Assembly: GCF_011764565.1 (NCBI RefSeq)
Contig: NZ_AP022871.1
Coordinates: 4,340,320 to 4,404,319, forward strand
From: Phytohabitans suffuscus
GTDB taxonomy: Bacteria; Actinomycetota; Actinomycetes; Mycobacteriales; Micromonosporaceae
Direction of reading: 5' to 3'
DNA: 64,000 nucleotides
Part shown: piece by piece, positions 16,604 through 33,914 of the stretch
How positions within the stretch are numbered: the first letter of the stretch is position 1
How the letters are laid out: the number at the start of each line of letters is the position of its first letter
Position numbers and translations under genes: made by a program
Notes under the pieces: model-generated
Databases searched by the model: none
Told to the model about the DNA's origin: nothing
The model's input: only the letters and a program-made list of their open reading frames with translations

Positions 16604-16987
16604 ATGGCGAAGCTCAGCACCGACGAGCTGCTCGACGCGTTCAAGGAGATGACGCTGATCGAGCTGTCGGACTTCGTTAAGCAGTTCGAGGAGACGTTCG
16701 ACGTCCAGGCCGCCGCGCCCGTCGCGGTCGCCGCCGCCGGCCCGGCCGCCGCCGCGGCTCCGGTCGAGGAGGAGAAGGACGAGTTCGACGTCATCCTCGA
16801 GGCCGACGGTGGCAAGAAGATCCAGGTCATCAAGGTCGTGCGCGAGCTGACCGGCCTGGGCCTCAAGGAGGCCAAGGACCTGGTCGAGGCCGCGCCGAAG
16901 CCGGTCCTGGAGAAGGCCAACAAGGAGAACGCCGAGAAGGCCAAGACCAAGCTCGAGGCCGAGGGCGCCAAGGTCACCCTCAAGTAA
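16604..16987 (+). CDS. rplL: 50S ribosomal protein L7/L12
   Basis: 127-residue stalk protein that recruits translation GTPases. N-terminal dimer helix, an Ala-rich hinge ([16 protein letters not shown], near residues 42-58) and the C-terminal domain with [21 protein letters not shown] strong hairpin follows, so most transcription should stop before rpoB. Confidence 0.97.
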   Translation: MAKLSTDELLDAFKEMTLIELSDFVKQFEETFDVQAAAPVAVAAAGPAAAAAPVEEEKDEFDVILEADGGKKIQVIKVVRELTGLGLKEAKDLVEAAPKPVLEKANKENAEKAKTKLEAEGAKVTLK

Positions 16988-17024
16988 GGTGTCGACCCGC
17001 GCTTAGTCTCGCGCGAGCTCTCCA

Positions 17025-17067
17025 GTGGGCTCCCCGTTACCCGAAAAGGTGGTGACGGGGAGCCCAC
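17025..17067 (+). terminator. Terminator between rplL and rpoB
   Basis: GTGGGCTCCCCGT (17025-17037) pairs perfectly over 13 bp with ACGGGGAGCCCAC (17055-17067). Partial readthrough here commonly sets the rplL to rpoB ratio. The next 430 bp contain no supportable gene; an open frame at 17075-17287 looks random. Confidence 0.7.
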
Positions 17068-17348
17068 TTCATGCATGCGGAGGGGAATTTCGGGCGTGGC
17101 GGCGATCACGGTGGTCCGACCCGCGCCAGAACCCTTGACGCAGCGTTTGCTGGCAGGCACGCTGACATCAGCAAGTCCTTCCGCGCTTGCAACGGCCACC
17201 GGCTGGGTAAGGCGGCGTTGGTCCACCTTTGGTGAGATCGCCAGCGCAGCCGACCGGCTGGCACCGGGCTCGCGTGCCGCGTTCTGAGCGGCCTGGAGGC
17301 ACCGTGAGGTGCCACGAGGTGCGTTCCGCGTCGCGCTGCCAGGTGGGC

Positions 17349-17377
17349 TGGACAGCGGTTAGCCTTTCGGCTACACT
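17349..17377 (+). promoter_or_regulatory. Promoter of rpoBC
   Basis: TGGACA (17349-17354) and TACACT (17372-17377) with an ideal 17-bp spacer, giving a leader of about 120 nt before rpoB. Confidence 0.6.
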
Positions 17378-17504
17378 GCTAGTTTGCGCTGCCTTCCGAC
17401 TTTAGCCCTGCCCGGATTGTCCGAAACTGGCCGTTCGGATCGGGGTCAGTCGGGGTGCGCGCGCAACGGCCGTTTTGCAGCACCGGTCCTCGGAAGGACG
17501 CATC

Positions 17505-20500
17505 TTGGCAGCTTCCCGCCCTGCGAAGACCAGTCGTACGTCGAGCGCATTTGCTCCCCGCCGGATTTCATTCGGCAGGATCACCGAACATCTTGAGGTC
17601 CCCAACCTCCTCGCCATCCAGACCGAGTCCTTCGACTGGCTGGTTGGCAACGAGGCGTGGCAGGGCCGGTCGGCTGATGACCCGCACGCCCGCTCCGGTC
17701 TCGCGGAAATCCTCGACGAGATTAGTCCGATTGAGGACTTCTCGGGCACCATGTCCCTTTCCTTCTCCGCCCCCCGCTTCGACGAGGTCAAAGCCTCGAT
17801 CGAGGAGTGCAAGGAGAAGGATCTGACGTACTGCGCTCCGCTCTTCGTAACCGCGGAGTTCACCAACAACACCACTGGCGAGATCAAGAGCCAGACGGTG
17901 TTCATGGGTGACTTCCCGATGATGACCCCCAAGGGCACGTTCATCATCAACGGCACCGAGCGCGTGGTCGTCAGCCAGCTCGTCCGCTCGCCGGGCGTCT
18001 ACTTCGACAAGCAGCCGGACAAGACGTCCGACCGCGACCTCTCCAGCGTCAAGGTCATCCCGAGCCGGGGTGCCTGGCTGGAGTTCGACATCGACAAGCG
18101 CGACACCGTCGGCGTCCGCATCGACCGCAAGCGCCGCCAGGCCGTCACGGTCCTGCTCAAGGCCATCGGCTGGACCAACGAGCAGATCCGCGAGCGGTTC
18201 GGCTGGTCCGAGCTGATGATGACCACCCTGGAAAAGGATCACATCGCCGGCCAGGACGAGGCGTTGTTGGACATCTACCGCAAGCTGCGGCCTGGTGAGC
18301 CGCCGACGCGGGAGAACGCCCAGACCCTGCTCGACAACCTCTTCTTCAACTCGAAGCGGTATGACGTCGCCAAGGTCGGGCGCTACAAGTTCAACAAGAA
18401 GCTCGAGATCGACATCCAGATCACCACGGGCACGCTGACCGTCGAGGACATCGTCGCCACGGTTGAGTACCTCTGCCGCCTGCACTCGGGCGAGGAGGGA
18501 TACGAGGCCGACGACATCGACCACTTCGGCAACCGGCGCCTCCGCACCGTGGGCGAGCTGATCCAGAACCAGGTCCGGGTCGGCCTGTCCCGGATGGAGC
18601 GGGTCGTCCGCGAGCGGATGACCACGCAGGACGTCGAGGCGATCACGCCGCAGACCCTGATCAACATCCGCCCGGTGGTGGCGGCGATCAAGGAGTTCTT
18701 CGGCACCTCGCAGCTGTCCCAGTTCATGGACCAGACCAACCCTCTGGCGGGCCTGACCCACCGCCGGCGCCTCTCGGCGCTGGGCCCCGGTGGTCTGTCC
18801 CGCGAGCGGGCCGGCTTCGAGGTTCGCGACGTGCACCCGTCCCACTACGGCCGGATGTGCCCGATCGAGACCCCGGAAGGTCCCAATATCGGCCTGATCG
18901 GCGCGCTCTCCACGTTCGGGCGGGTCAACCCGTTCGGCTTCATCGAGACGCCGTACCGGAAGGTCGTCGAGGGTCGGGTCACCGACCAGATCGACTACCT
19001 GACGGCGGACGAGGAGGACCGGTTCGTCAAGGCCCAGGCCAACGCACCGCTGAAGTCCGACGGCAGCTTCGCCGAAGACCGGGTGCTGGTCCGCCGGAAG
19101 GGCGGTGAGGTCGACTTCGTCCCGCCGTCCTCGGTCGACTACATGGACGTCTCGCCGCGCCAGATGGTGTCGGTCGCGACCGCCATGATCCCGTTCCTCG
19201 AGCACGACGACGCCAACCGGGCACTGATGGGCGCCAACATGCAGCGCCAGGCCGTGCCGCTGGTCAAGGCCGAGTCGCCGCTGGTGGGCACCGGCATGGA
19301 GTACCGGGCCGCCGTCGACGCCGGCGACGTGGTCGTCGCCGAGGTCGGCGGCGTGGTCGAGGACCTGTGCGCCGACTACGTGACGGTGCACCAGGACGAC
19401 GGTCACCGCCGCACCTACCTGCTGCACAAGTTCCGCCGCTCCAACGCCGGCTCCTGCGTCAACCAGAAGCCGGTCGTCTTCGAGGGCGACCGCGTCGAGG
19501 CCGGCCAGGTCATCGCCGACGGTCCGTGCACCGACGAGGGCGAGATGGCGCTCGGGCGCAACCTGCTCGTGGCGTTCATGCCCTGGGAGGGTCACAACTA
19601 CGAGGACGCGATCATCCTGTCGCAGCGCCTCGTGCAGCAGGACGTGCTCACCTCGATCCACATCGAGGAGCACGAGGTCGACGCCCGCGACACCAAGCTG
19701 GGTCCGGAGGAGATCACCCGCGACATCCCGAACGTCAGCGAGGAAATGCTCGCCGACCTCGACGAGCGCGGCATCATCCGGATCGGCGCGGAGGTCGTGC
19801 CCGGCGACATCCTGGTCGGCAAGGTCACGCCCAAGGGCGAGACCGAGCTGACCCCCGAGGAGCGGCTGCTTCGCGCGATCTTCGGTGAGAAGGCGCGCGA
19901 GGTCCGGGACACCTCGCTGAAGGTGCCGCACGGCGAGACCGGCACGGTCATCGGCGTCCGCACCTTCTCCCGCGAGGACGGCGACGAGCTGCCCCCGGGC
20001 GTCAACGAGCTGGTCCGCGTCTACGTGGCCCAGAAGCGCAAGATCCAGGACGGTGACAAGCTCGCGGGCCGCCACGGCAACAAGGGCGTCATCTCCAAGA
20101 TCCTGCCGGTCGAGGACATGCCGTTCCTGGAGGACGGCACGCCGGTCGACATCGTGCTCAACCCGCTGGGTGTGCCCTCGCGTATGAACATCGGCCAGGT
20201 CCTGGAGACCCACCTCGGGTGGGTGGCCAAGACCGGCTGGAAGATCGAGGGTGAAGAGTCCGAGTGGAAGCGGGCGCTCAAGTCGATCGGTGCCGACACG
20301 TCGGAGCCGGACACCAACGTGGCGACGCCGGTCTTCGACGGCGCCAAGGAGGCGGAGATCAGCGGCCTGCTGGCCAGCTCCCTGCCCAACCGCGACGGCG
20401 TTCAGCTCGTCGGCGGCTCGGGCAAGGCGCAGCTGTTCGACGGCCGTTCCGGTGAACCGTTGCCGGACCCGATCGCGGTCGGCTACATCTACATCCTGAA

Positions 20501-20936
20501 GCTTAACCACCTGGTCGACGACAAGATCCACGCGCGTTCGACCGGCCCGTACTCGATGATCACGCAGCAGCCGCTGGGTGGTAAGGCGCAGTTCGGTGGT
20601 CAGCGCTTCGGTGAGATGGAGTGCTGGGCGATGCAGGCGTATGGCGCCGCCTACGCCCTGCAGGAGCTGCTCACGATCAAGTCCGACGACGTGCTCGGCC
20701 GTGTGAAGGTCTACGAGGCCATCGTCAAGGGTGAAAACATCCCCGAGCCCGGCATCCCGGAGTCGTTCAAGGTGCTCCTCAAGGAGCTCCAGTCGCTGTG
20801 CCTCAATGTCGAGGTGCTGAGCAGCGACGGCGTGGCGCTGGAGATGCGGGAGACCGACGACGAGGTCTTCCGGGCCGCGGAGGAGCTGGGTATCGACCTG
20901 TCTCGGCGTGAGCCAAGCAGCGTCGAGGAAGTCTGA
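17505..20936 (+). CDS. rpoB: DNA-directed RNA polymerase subunit beta
   Basis: 1143-residue catalytic subunit. TTG 17505 is preferred: GGAAGGA lies 6 nt upstream and the product starts [20 protein letters not shown], as in relatives. Conserved regions read [34 protein letters not shown] and [13 protein letters not shown]. In the rifampicin pocket the key residues of [20 protein letters not shown] keep Asp516, His526 and Ser531 (E. coli numbers) but have Thr518, Ala522 and Arg527. Intact over long C runs that are broken in other genes. rpoC follows after about 100 bp. Confidence 0.98.
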   Translation: MAASRPAKTSRTSSAFAPRRISFGRITEHLEVPNLLAIQTESFDWLVGNEAWQGRSADDPHARSGLAEILDEISPIEDFSGTMSLSFSAPRFDEVKASIEECKEKDLTYCAPLFVTAEFTNNTTGEIKSQTVFMGDFPMMTPKGTFIINGTERVVVSQLVRSPGVYFDKQPDKTSDRDLSSVKVIPSRGAWLEFDIDKRDTVGVRIDRKRRQAVTVLLKAIGWTNEQIRERFGWSELMMTTLEKDHIAGQDEALLDIYRKLRPGEPPTRENAQTLLDNLFFNSKRYDVAKVGRYKFNKKLEIDIQITTGTLTVEDIVATVEYLCRLHSGEEGYEADDIDHFGNRRLRTVGELIQNQVRVGLSRMERVVRERMTTQDVEAITPQTLINIRPVVAAIKEFFGTSQLSQFMDQTNPLAGLTHRRRLSALGPGGLSRERAGFEVRDVHPSHYGRMCPIETPEGPNIGLIGALSTFGRVNPFGFIETPYRKVVEGRVTDQIDYLTADEEDRFVKAQANAPLKSDGSFAEDRVLVRRKGGEVDFVPPSSVDYMDVSPRQMVSVATAMIPFLEHDDANRALMGANMQRQAVPLVKAESPLVGTGMEYRAAVDAGDVVVAEVGGVVEDLCADYVTVHQDDGHRRTYLLHKFRRSNAGSCVNQKPVVFEGDRVEAGQVIADGPCTDEGEMALGRNLLVAFMPWEGHNYEDAIILSQRLVQQDVLTSIHIEEHEVDARDTKLGPEEITRDIPNVSEEMLADLDERGIIRIGAEVVPGDILVGKVTPKGETELTPEERLLRAIFGEKAREVRDTSLKVPHGETGTVIGVRTFSREDGDELPPGVNELVRVYVAQKRKIQDGDKLAGRHGNKGVISKILPVEDMPFLEDGTPVDIVLNPLGVPSRMNIGQVLETHLGWVAKTGWKIEGEESEWKRALKSIGADTSEPDTNVATPVFDGAKEAEISGLLASSLPNRDGVQLVGGSGKAQLFDGRSGEPLPDPIAVGYIYILKLNHLVDDKIHARSTGPYSMITQQPLGGKAQFGGQRFGEMECWAMQAYGAAYALQELLTIKSDDVLGRVKVYEAIVKGENIPEPGIPESFKVLLKELQSLCLNVEVLSSDGVALEMRETDDEVFRAAEELGIDLSRREPSSVEEV

Positions 20937-20968
20937 GGTGGTGGGGTCGGGAGCGACTGACCAGTCCC

Positions 20969-21008
20969 TGAGCTGGCAAGCGCCCTGACCCACCCATGAG
21001 CTGGCAAG
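20969..21008 (+). repeat. 12-bp direct repeat in the rpoB-rpoC gap
   Basis: TGAGCTGGCAAG occurs at 20969-20980 and again at 20997-21008, with a CGCCCTGACC-type spacer between. It lies in the short gap where only ribosome-site sequence is expected. Confidence 0.5.
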
Positions 21009-21038
21009 AGATACGAGACACGACTCGAGGGACATAAA

Positions 21039-24926
<3,888 letters not shown>

Positions 24927-24959
24927 TCCCTGGTAGGACACTGGTCCTGGTACGTCGAG

Positions 24960-24990
24960 AAGCGCCCCGCACATCACGTGCGGGGCGCTT
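24960..24990 (+). terminator. Terminator of rpoBC
   Basis: AAGCGCCCCGCAC (24960-24972) pairs perfectly over 13 bp with GTGCGGGGCGCTT (24978-24990), followed by CCGCG. 34 bp after the rpoC stop. Confidence 0.75.
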
Positions 24991-25072
24991 CCGCGTGTGA
25001 GCGGCCCCCTGGTGCGGCGTGCTTCCGCCGGCGCTGGCCGCACGATCTGACGGCCGTTAGTAGTCTTGGTGC

Positions 25073-25420
25073 GTGACCACGACGCCGGCGGCATTGCGCC
25101 ATCCGCTCGATCCCGAGCCGGTGCGCTCCACAAAGGCCGGCGCGGTGTTCGCCCTCGGGCTTGTCGCGCTGCTCACCGGCCCTTTCGTGGGTGGTCTGGT
25201 GCCGGCCAGCATCGCGATCACGCTGGCCGGGCAGGCCCGCCGCGAGGCGTTCCGCTCGGGCGGCTACCTGACCGGCTCGGCGTGGCTGCACCGCGGCGAG
25301 AAGCTGGCCTGGGCCGGCGTCGCGCTGGCCGTGACAGCACTGGTCGTCGCGGTCGTGATCGGCGTGATCGACTTCGCCGGCCAGCCAGCGGGACACGACT
25401 TCGCGCCCGGGATCGACTAG
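25073..25420 (+). CDS. Small two-helix membrane protein
   Basis: 115 residues with two hydrophobic helices (about residues 23-51 and 78-98) joined by a charged loop (QARREAFRSGGYLTGSAW). The layout resembles DUF4190-type proteins and the C-terminus of the next gene. No ribosome site; a -10-like TAGTCT (25061-25066) ends 6 bp before the GTG, so the mRNA is probably leaderless. Commonly found after rpoC in Micromonosporaceae. Function unknown. Confidence 0.75.
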   Translation: MTTTPAALRHPLDPEPVRSTKAGAVFALGLVALLTGPFVGGLVPASIAITLAGQARREAFRSGGYLTGSAWLHRGEKLAWAGVALAVTALVVAVVIGVIDFAGQPAGHDFAPGID

Positions 25421-25510
25421 CGTGACGGTGTTTTCGGCGGCCGCGCCGATCCGGCGGGCCTGGGTGACGCTGCCCCTCCGCGCCGGCGGGGTCCAAGGCA
25501 AGGGGGCGCA

Positions 25511-26986
25511 GTGACGGACGACGCGTCGCGGCCGGCGCGGCCCGAGGATCCGCCCTCCCGGCCCGAGGATCCGCCCTCGCGGGCGGGCGAGCCCACGGAC
25601 TCTCCGTCCGGGGAGTCAGACGCCGTATTCGGCGAGGCCGGGCGGCCCATGGGCGAGGCGGGCCGGCCGATGGGAGCGGCCGACCTCTGGCGCGCCGGGT
25701 CCACTTCCTCTGAGGCCGCTGCCTCCGCGTCCGCCGGCTCCGGACCTGCTGGCTCTGGGTCCGCTTCCTCCGGGTCTGGGCCTGCTGGCTCTGGGTTTGC
25801 CGGCTCTGGGTCCACTAGCTCCGGACCCGCTGGCTCTGGGTCCGCTTCGTCTGAGGCCGCTGGCTCTGGGCCTGCTGGCTCTGGGTCCGCTTCGTCTGAG
25901 GCCGCTGGCTCCGGGCCTGCTGGCTCCGGGGCTGCTGCCTCGGAGTCCGCTGGCTCTGCGTCCGGGGGCTCTGCGTCCGGGGCGAGTGGTGCGGCCGCCG
26001 AGGGGCCCGACACCTCCGCGGAGCCGAAGGACACGCCAGGCTGGCGTCCGGTCGACGCGGCGTCCACCCCCGCGGCCGGGGCTCCTGACGCGCCGTCGCC
26101 CCAGCCATCCACCCCGGCGGCACCACCCCCGGAGCCGACCGCGCGGCCTCCCGAGCCGACCGCGCCGCCCTTGGCGCCGGCAGCACAGCCTCCCCAGGCA
26201 GCACCGGCACACCCCAGACCGGCGGCACCGCATCCGGGAGCCGCTGGGCCGCATCCGGGAGCCAACGAGCCATACCCGGGATCGGTGCCGCCTCCAGGAG
26301 CGGCACCGTATCCGGGAGCCACGCAGCCATTTCCGGGATCGGCGCCGTATCCGGGAACGGTGCCGCATCCGGGACCCGCGCCGCATCCAGGAGCGGCGCC
26401 GCATCCGGGGCCGCCGTTCGGTGCCCCACCTCCCGCGGGATGGCCGGCGGCGACCCCACCCGGTGCGGGATGGCCGGGCGCGGGATGGCAGGCCGGCCCG
26501 CGGCCCGCGCCGATGTCGCAGCCGGCCGCTGCCGCACCGGAGCAGTGGGGGCGGCCCGCCACGGTCCCGCCGCCGCCGCGCGAGGCATGGCTGGCGCCGC
26601 AGCGGGTGGAGGCGATCCCGGGCACCAACTTCGCCGTCGTGCACCTCAACGTGCCACCGTCGACGTCCGGCCTGGCCATCGGTTCGCTCGTGGCGGGAAT
26701 CGCGTCGGTCCTCGTGTCGTTGGTGGTGGGGTGCTTCGGTGTGGCCGGTGCCTCGGCCGGCTGGGGCGCGTGGGTGGCGGGCGCGTTCGCCATGATCGCC
26801 GTGTTGGCCGGCGGCGCCGCCGTCGTGCTGGCCCTGCTCGCCACGCGGCAGATCCGGCGGGCGGTCTCCGGGATCCGGTCCACCGGACGCGGTGTGGCCA
26901 TCGCCGGCCTGGTCTGCGGCGCGGTCGGGCTGGGGCTCACGCTGCTCGGCGTCGGCGCCGCGCTGCTGATACAGGTGAGCGTCTAG
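25511..26986 (+). CDS. Low-complexity DUF4190-type membrane protein
   Basis: 491 residues, starting GTG with AAGGGGG upstream. Residues about 65-165 are degenerate repeats of the type GSGPAGSGSASSEAA. Residues about 170-340 are Pro-rich, with HPGA/PYPG repeats. The last 110 residues carry two or three helices (TSGLAIGSLVAGIASVLVSL; later GRGVAIAGLVCGAVGLGLTL) of the DUF4190 type. The tail should sit in the membrane with the long Pro/Gly/Ser part in the cytoplasm or outside. Repeat number may vary between strains. Function unknown. Confidence 0.8.
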   Translation: MTDDASRPARPEDPPSRPEDPPSRAGEPTDSPSGESDAVFGEAGRPMGEAGRPMGAADLWRAGSTSSEAAASASAGSGPAGSGSASSGSGPAGSGFAGSGSTSSGPAGSGSASSEAAGSGPAGSGSASSEAAGSGPAGSGAAASESAGSASGGSASGASGAAAEGPDTSAEPKDTPGWRPVDAASTPAAGAPDAPSPQPSTPAAPPPEPTARPPEPTAPPLAPAAQPPQAAPAHPRPAAPHPGAAGPHPGANEPYPGSVPPPGAAPYPGATQPFPGSAPYPGTVPHPGPAPHPGAAPHPGPPFGAPPPAGWPAATPPGAGWPGAGWQAGPRPAPMSQPAAAAPEQWGRPATVPPPPREAWLAPQRVEAIPGTNFAVVHLNVPPSTSGLAIGSLVAGIASVLVSLVVGCFGVAGASAGWGAWVAGAFAMIAVLAGGAAVVLALLATRQIRRAVSGIRSTGRGVAIAGLVCGAVGLGLTLLGVGAALLIQVSV

Positions 26987-27070
26987 CCGGAGTAGTCCCG
27001 CGGGAGAGCGGGTACACTGGACTACTGGAGTGGTCCGCCGTGGGTGACGGCAAAGACGGGGTCCCCCGTT

Positions 27071-27099
27071 TTGACCTGTGCTCTCACGGTGGGTACTCT
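27071..27099 (+). promoter_or_regulatory. Promoter of the str operon (rpsL)
   Basis: TTGACC (27071-27076), 17-bp spacer, TACTCT (27094-27099): the best consensus promoter in the window. It gives a leader of about 250 nt, which contains an 8-bp hairpin at 27109-27129 (TGCCCGGG/CCCGGGCA) and no gene. Confidence 0.65.
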
Positions 27100-27359
27100 T
27101 TCCCCTCGTGCCCGGGCCTGCCCCGGGCAATCCGTGCGTGCGCCATCATGGTGGGCAACGACACGGGCAACGAGACCACCGCGGTGCACGTGCGAGCGCG
27201 CGCCGCAACCGTGTGCCGGACGACACGCCCGACCGCGGGTGCCGGGAGGACTAGGGCCACCCGGCGAAAAACGGCAGGTCGGCCGCGGGCCGGCCGGCGT
27301 AAGAGGTACGGCACACAGACACAGGCGCGCAAGACAGGAAGAGGGAGCGGAGAAACCCG

Positions 27360-27734
27360 GTGCCCACGATCCAGCAGCTGGTCCGCAAGGGCCGGCAGGC
27401 CAAGACGAGCAAGACCAAGACCCCGGCGCTGAAGGGGAGCCCTCAGCGGCGCGGAGTGTGCACCCGTGTGTACACCACCACCCCCAAGAAGCCGAACTCG
27501 GCGCTGCGCAAGGTCGCTCGTGTGAAGCTGAGCAGCCAGATCGAGGTCACCGCCTACATCCCCGGTGTCGGCCACAACCTGCAGGAGCACTCGATCGTGC
27601 TCGTGCGTGGCGGCCGTGTGAAGGACCTCCCCGGCGTCCGGTACAAGATCGTCCGTGGCTCGTTGGACACCCAGGGTGTCCGCAACCGCAAGCAGGCGCG
27701 CAGCCGCTACGGCGCGAAGAAGGAGAAGAGCTGA
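27360..27734 (+). CDS. rpsL: 30S ribosomal protein S12
   Basis: 124-residue decoding-site protein. The loops [13 protein letters not shown] and [12 protein letters not shown] keep the lysines equivalent to E. coli Lys43 and Lys88, so no streptomycin-resistance change is seen. GTG start ([12 protein letters not shown]). First gene of the str operon; rpsG begins 1 bp after the stop. Confidence 0.98.
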   Translation: MPTIQQLVRKGRQAKTSKTKTPALKGSPQRRGVCTRVYTTTPKKPNSALRKVARVKLSSQIEVTAYIPGVGHNLQEHSIVLVRGGRVKDLPGVRYKIVRGSLDTQGVRNRKQARSRYGAKKEKS

Positions 27735-27735
27735 C

Positions 27736-28206
27736 ATGCCGCGTAAGGGCCCCGCGCCGCGCCGGCCGCTGATCGCCGACCCGGTGTACAACTCCCCGCT
27801 GGTCACGCAGCTGGTCAACAAGATCCTGATGCGCGGCAAGCGTCAGCTCGCCGAGCGCGTCGTGTACGGCGCCCTGGAGGGCTGCCGGGAGAAGACCGGC
27901 ACCGACCCGGTCGTGACCCTCAAGCGCGCGATGGACAACGTCAAGCCGACCCTCGAGGTCCGCAGCCGCCGTGTCGGTGGCGCGACCTACCAGGTGCCGG
28001 TCGAGGTGCGCCCGTCGCGGGCGACCACCCTGGGCCTGCGCTGGCTGGTGCAGTACTCGAAGGCCCGGCGTGAGAAGACCATGATCGAGCGGCTGCAGAA
28101 CGAGCTGCTCGACGCGAGCAACGGCCTCGGCGCCTCGGTGAAGCGGCGCGAGGACACGCACAAGATGGCGGAGTCCAACAAGGCCTTCGCCCACTACCGC
28201 TGGTGA
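27736..28206 (+). CDS. rpsG: 30S ribosomal protein S7
   Basis: 156-residue head protein that starts 30S head assembly by binding 16S rRNA. ATG 27736 gives [20 protein letters not shown]. Conserved [20 protein letters not shown] near the middle and [13 protein letters not shown] at the end. 1-bp gap from rpsL. Confidence 0.98.
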   Translation: MPRKGPAPRRPLIADPVYNSPLVTQLVNKILMRGKRQLAERVVYGALEGCREKTGTDPVVTLKRAMDNVKPTLEVRSRRVGGATYQVPVEVRPSRATTLGLRWLVQYSKARREKTMIERLQNELLDASNGLGASVKRREDTHKMAESNKAFAHYRW

Positions 28207-28246
28207 CCACCCCAGCGCCCGACGAGACGACGAAGTAGGGATTACC

Positions 28247-30346
<2,100 letters not shown>

Positions 30347-30365
30347 GCATCGCGGGAGCGCTGGC

Positions 30366-30387
30366 GACCGGGGAGTGATCCCCGGTC
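30366..30387 (+). terminator. Hairpin between fusA and tuf, with an overlapping alternative
   Basis: GACCGGGGA (30366-30374) pairs perfectly with TCCCCGGTC (30379-30387). A second helix starting GTCCGCC at 30385 can form with GGCGGAC downstream, and the two share bases 30385-30387, so they exclude each other. This could be an attenuator tuning tuf, which is made in excess over fusA. Confidence 0.4.
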
Positions 30388-30478
30388 CGCCGGCGGGCGG
30401 ACTGCGCTAGACCGGGCCTGATGGCCGCACAGTTGCAAGACCAAGCGTACGAACCAAGAAGTCCACAGGAGGACACCA

Positions 30479-31672
<1,194 letters not shown>

Positions 31673-31688
31673 GCTGAGTGACCCCGAT

Positions 31689-31718
31689 TAGACCTGCCGT
31701 GCGGTAGTACGGCATACT
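31689..31718 (+). promoter_or_regulatory. Candidate promoter of the S10 operon
   Basis: TAGACC (31689-31694) and CATACT (31713-31718) are 18 bp apart. This and the hairpin at 31741 lie in the 293-bp gap between tuf and rpsJ, which has no gene. Confidence 0.35.
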
Positions 31719-31740
31719 AGTCAGGTTGCGTTTCGTGGGG

Positions 31741-31780
31741 TGGCCGGCTGCTGCCGTTCTTTGAGCACAGCAGCCGGCCA
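31741..31780 (+). promoter_or_regulatory. Perfect stem-loop in the rpsJ leader
   Basis: TGGCCGGCTGCTG (31741-31753) pairs without mismatch with CAGCAGCCGGCCA (31768-31780). It may be the tuf terminator or an autoregulatory structure of the S10 operon. No T-tract. Confidence 0.5.
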
Positions 31781-31965
31781 TCCTCGCGGGTGGCCGGGGT
31801 GTGTTGACACGCCCGGTGCCTTGACCCCCGCAAACCATCGGGATTGGCCCCAGATCTTGGGGCGGAGCCTGGCCCAGGGGCGCGACACGCCCGACCGCGG
31901 GGGTCGGCCAAGGATGGACAGCCATCCGCAACACAGCGGCATCGAGAGAAGGAAACGAAGCCACC

Positions 31966-32274
31966 ATGGCGGGACAGAAGATCCGCATCCGGCTCAAGGC
32001 CTATGACCACGAGGTCGTCGACTCCTCGGCTCGGAAGATCGTGGAGACGGTGACCCGTACCGGTGCTCAGGTCGCGGGCCCGGTGCCGCTGCCGACCGAG
32101 ATCAACCGGTACTGCGTGATCCGGTCGCCGCACAAGTACAAGGACTCGCGCGAGCACTTCGAGATGCGCACGCACAAGCGTCTGATCGACATCATCGACC
32201 CGACCCCCAAGACGGTCGACTCGCTCATGCGCCTCGACCTGCCGGCTGGCGTCGACATCGAGATCAAGCTGTAG
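31966..32274 (+). CDS. rpsJ: 30S ribosomal protein S10
   Basis: 102-residue protein, also NusE in antitermination. Start [19 protein letters not shown], then [16 protein letters not shown] and the conserved [19 protein letters not shown]. First gene of the S10 cluster, GAGAAGGAA before ATG. Confidence 0.98.
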   Translation: MAGQKIRIRLKAYDHEVVDSSARKIVETVTRTGAQVAGPVPLPTEINRYCVIRSPHKYKDSREHFEMRTHKRLIDIIDPTPKTVDSLMRLDLPAGVDIEIKL

Positions 32275-32287
32275 GGACTGCGAACTC

Positions 32288-32950
32288 ATGGACAGGCAAG
32301 TGAAGGGCATCCTGGGCGCCAAGCTCGGCATGACCCAGGTCTGGGACAACAACAAGGTTGTCCCGGTGACCGTGGTGCAGGCCGGCCCGTGCGTCGTGAC
32401 CCAGGTGCGGACCGCCGACAAGGACGGGTACGCCGCGGTGCAGCTCGCGTACGGCGCCGTCGACCCGCGCAAGGTCAAGAAGCCGCGCGCCGGCCACTTC
32501 GAGAAGGCCGGCACCGCGCCGCGGCGCCACATCGTGGAGCTGCGCACGACCGACGCGAGTGAGTACGAGCTCGGCCAGGAGGTCACGGTCGAGGCGTTCG
32601 AGGCGGGCACCGTCATCGACGTCACCGGCAAGACCAAAGGCAAGGGCTTCGCCGGCGTCATGAAGCGGCACGGCTTCCACGGCCTCCGCGCCAGCCACGG
32701 TGTCGAGCGCAAGCACCGCTCGCCCGGCTCCATCGGCGCTTGCGCGACCCCGGGTCGCGTCTTCAAGGGCGTGAAGATGGCCGGTCGCATGGGCAGCGTG
32801 CGCTACACGGTGCAAAACCTCACGGTGCAGGCGGTCGACACCGAAAACAACCTGCTGCTGGTCAAGGGTGCGATTCCCGGCCCCGCCGGCGCGCTCGTGC
32901 TGGTCCGCACCGCGGCCAAGGCGAAGTCGAAGGGTGGTGCCGCGAAGTGA
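32288..32950 (+). CDS. rplC: 50S ribosomal protein L3
   Basis: 220-residue core protein near the peptidyl-transferase centre. [20 protein letters not shown] start; the typical [19 protein letters not shown] and [20 protein letters not shown] segments are present. The stop overlaps the rplD start by 4 bp (GTGA). Confidence 0.98.
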   Translation: MDRQVKGILGAKLGMTQVWDNNKVVPVTVVQAGPCVVTQVRTADKDGYAAVQLAYGAVDPRKVKKPRAGHFEKAGTAPRRHIVELRTTDASEYELGQEVTVEAFEAGTVIDVTGKTKGKGFAGVMKRHGFHGLRASHGVERKHRSPGSIGACATPGRVFKGVKMAGRMGSVRYTVQNLTVQAVDTENNLLLVKGAIPGPAGALVLVRTAAKAKSKGGAAK

Positions 32951-33602
32951 CCACGGTTGGCGTTCTGACCCCGAGGGCACGACGGCCGGCACCGTCGACC
33001 TGCCCGCCGAGGTGTTCGACGTACAGGCGAACATCCCGCTGATGCACCAGGTCGTGGTGGCCCAGCTCGCGGCCGCCCGCCAGGGCACGCACAAGGCCAA
33101 GACCCGCGGCGAGGTCGCCGGTGGCGGCAAGAAGCCCTACAAGCAGAAGGGCACCGGCCGCGCCCGCCAGGGCTCGATCCGCGCGCCGCAGTTCACCGGC
33201 GGTGGCGTGGTGCACGGCCCGGTGCCGCGTGACTACAGCCAGCGGACCCCGAAGAAGATGAAGGTCGCCGCCCTGCGTGGCGCGCTCTCCGACCGGGCCC
33301 GCGAGGGTCGCCTGCACGTCGTCGAGGCGTTCGTCACCGGCGAGACGCCGTCGACCAAGGCCGCGCTCAAGACGCTGCGCGCCGCGACCGACCGCGAGCG
33401 CGTGCTCGTCGTGCTGGGCGCCGAAGACCAGGTCAGCCGGCTTTCGCTGCGCAACCTCAACGGCGAGGGCGTCCACCTGATCAAGGCCGGCCAGCTCAAC
33501 ACGTACGACGTGCTGGTCGCCGACGACGTCGTGTTCACCAAGGACGCGCTCGCCGAGTTCCTGGGCGAGGAGCCGGCGGACGAGACGGAGGCCGACAAGT
33601 GA
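32947..33602 (+). CDS. rplD: 50S ribosomal protein L4, apparent frameshift at 32969-32972
   Basis: Essential large-subunit protein lining the exit tunnel. The first 8 residues (TTVGVLT) read from GTG 32947, then the frame breaks at the CCCC run 32969-32972. One more C gives [18 protein letters not shown] and 218 residues in full. Tunnel loop [18 protein letters not shown] is intact. The start overlaps rplC by 4 bp and the end overlaps rplW by 4 bp. An essential gene cannot be dead, so a base has most likely been lost from the sequence. Confidence 0.93.
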
Positions 33603-33901
33603 CCACCATCCCGGATCCGCGCGACATCATCATCGCGCCGGTCGTGTCCGAGAAGAGCTACAGCGTTCTCGACCAGAACTGGTACACGTTCCTGGTCCGG
33701 CCGGACGCCAACAAGACCCAGATCAAGATCGCTATCCAGCAGATCTTCAACGTCCGCGTGCTGACGGTCAACACCGCCAACCGCGAGGGCAAGCGCAAGC
33801 GCACCCGCACCGGCTGGGGGCAGCGCAAGGCCACCAAGCGGGCACTGGTGAAGCTGGCTGACGGTGACCGCATCGAGGCCTTCGGCGGCCCGGTCAGCTG
33901 A
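33599..33901 (+). CDS. rplW: 50S ribosomal protein L23
   Basis: 100-residue protein at the exit tunnel where trigger factor and SRP dock. Start [20 protein letters not shown]; end [17 protein letters not shown] overlaps the rplD stop by 4 bp. Confidence 0.97.
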   Translation: MTTIPDPRDIIIAPVVSEKSYSVLDQNWYTFLVRPDANKTQIKIAIQQIFNVRVLTVNTANREGKRKRTRTGWGQRKATKRALVKLADGDRIEAFGGPVS

Positions 33902-33914
33902 GGGGTTGTAAATC

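Noticed and set aside
17075-17287. 70-codon frame between rplL and rpoB
   Set aside because: It runs through the promoter region of rpoB, has no ribosome site, and the same gap is known to be non-coding in relatives.
25700-26440. Regularly repeated DNA that might be a CRISPR array
   Set aside because: The repeats are in frame, of variable length, without constant spacers, and encode Ser/Gly- and Pro-rich protein; no cas gene is present.
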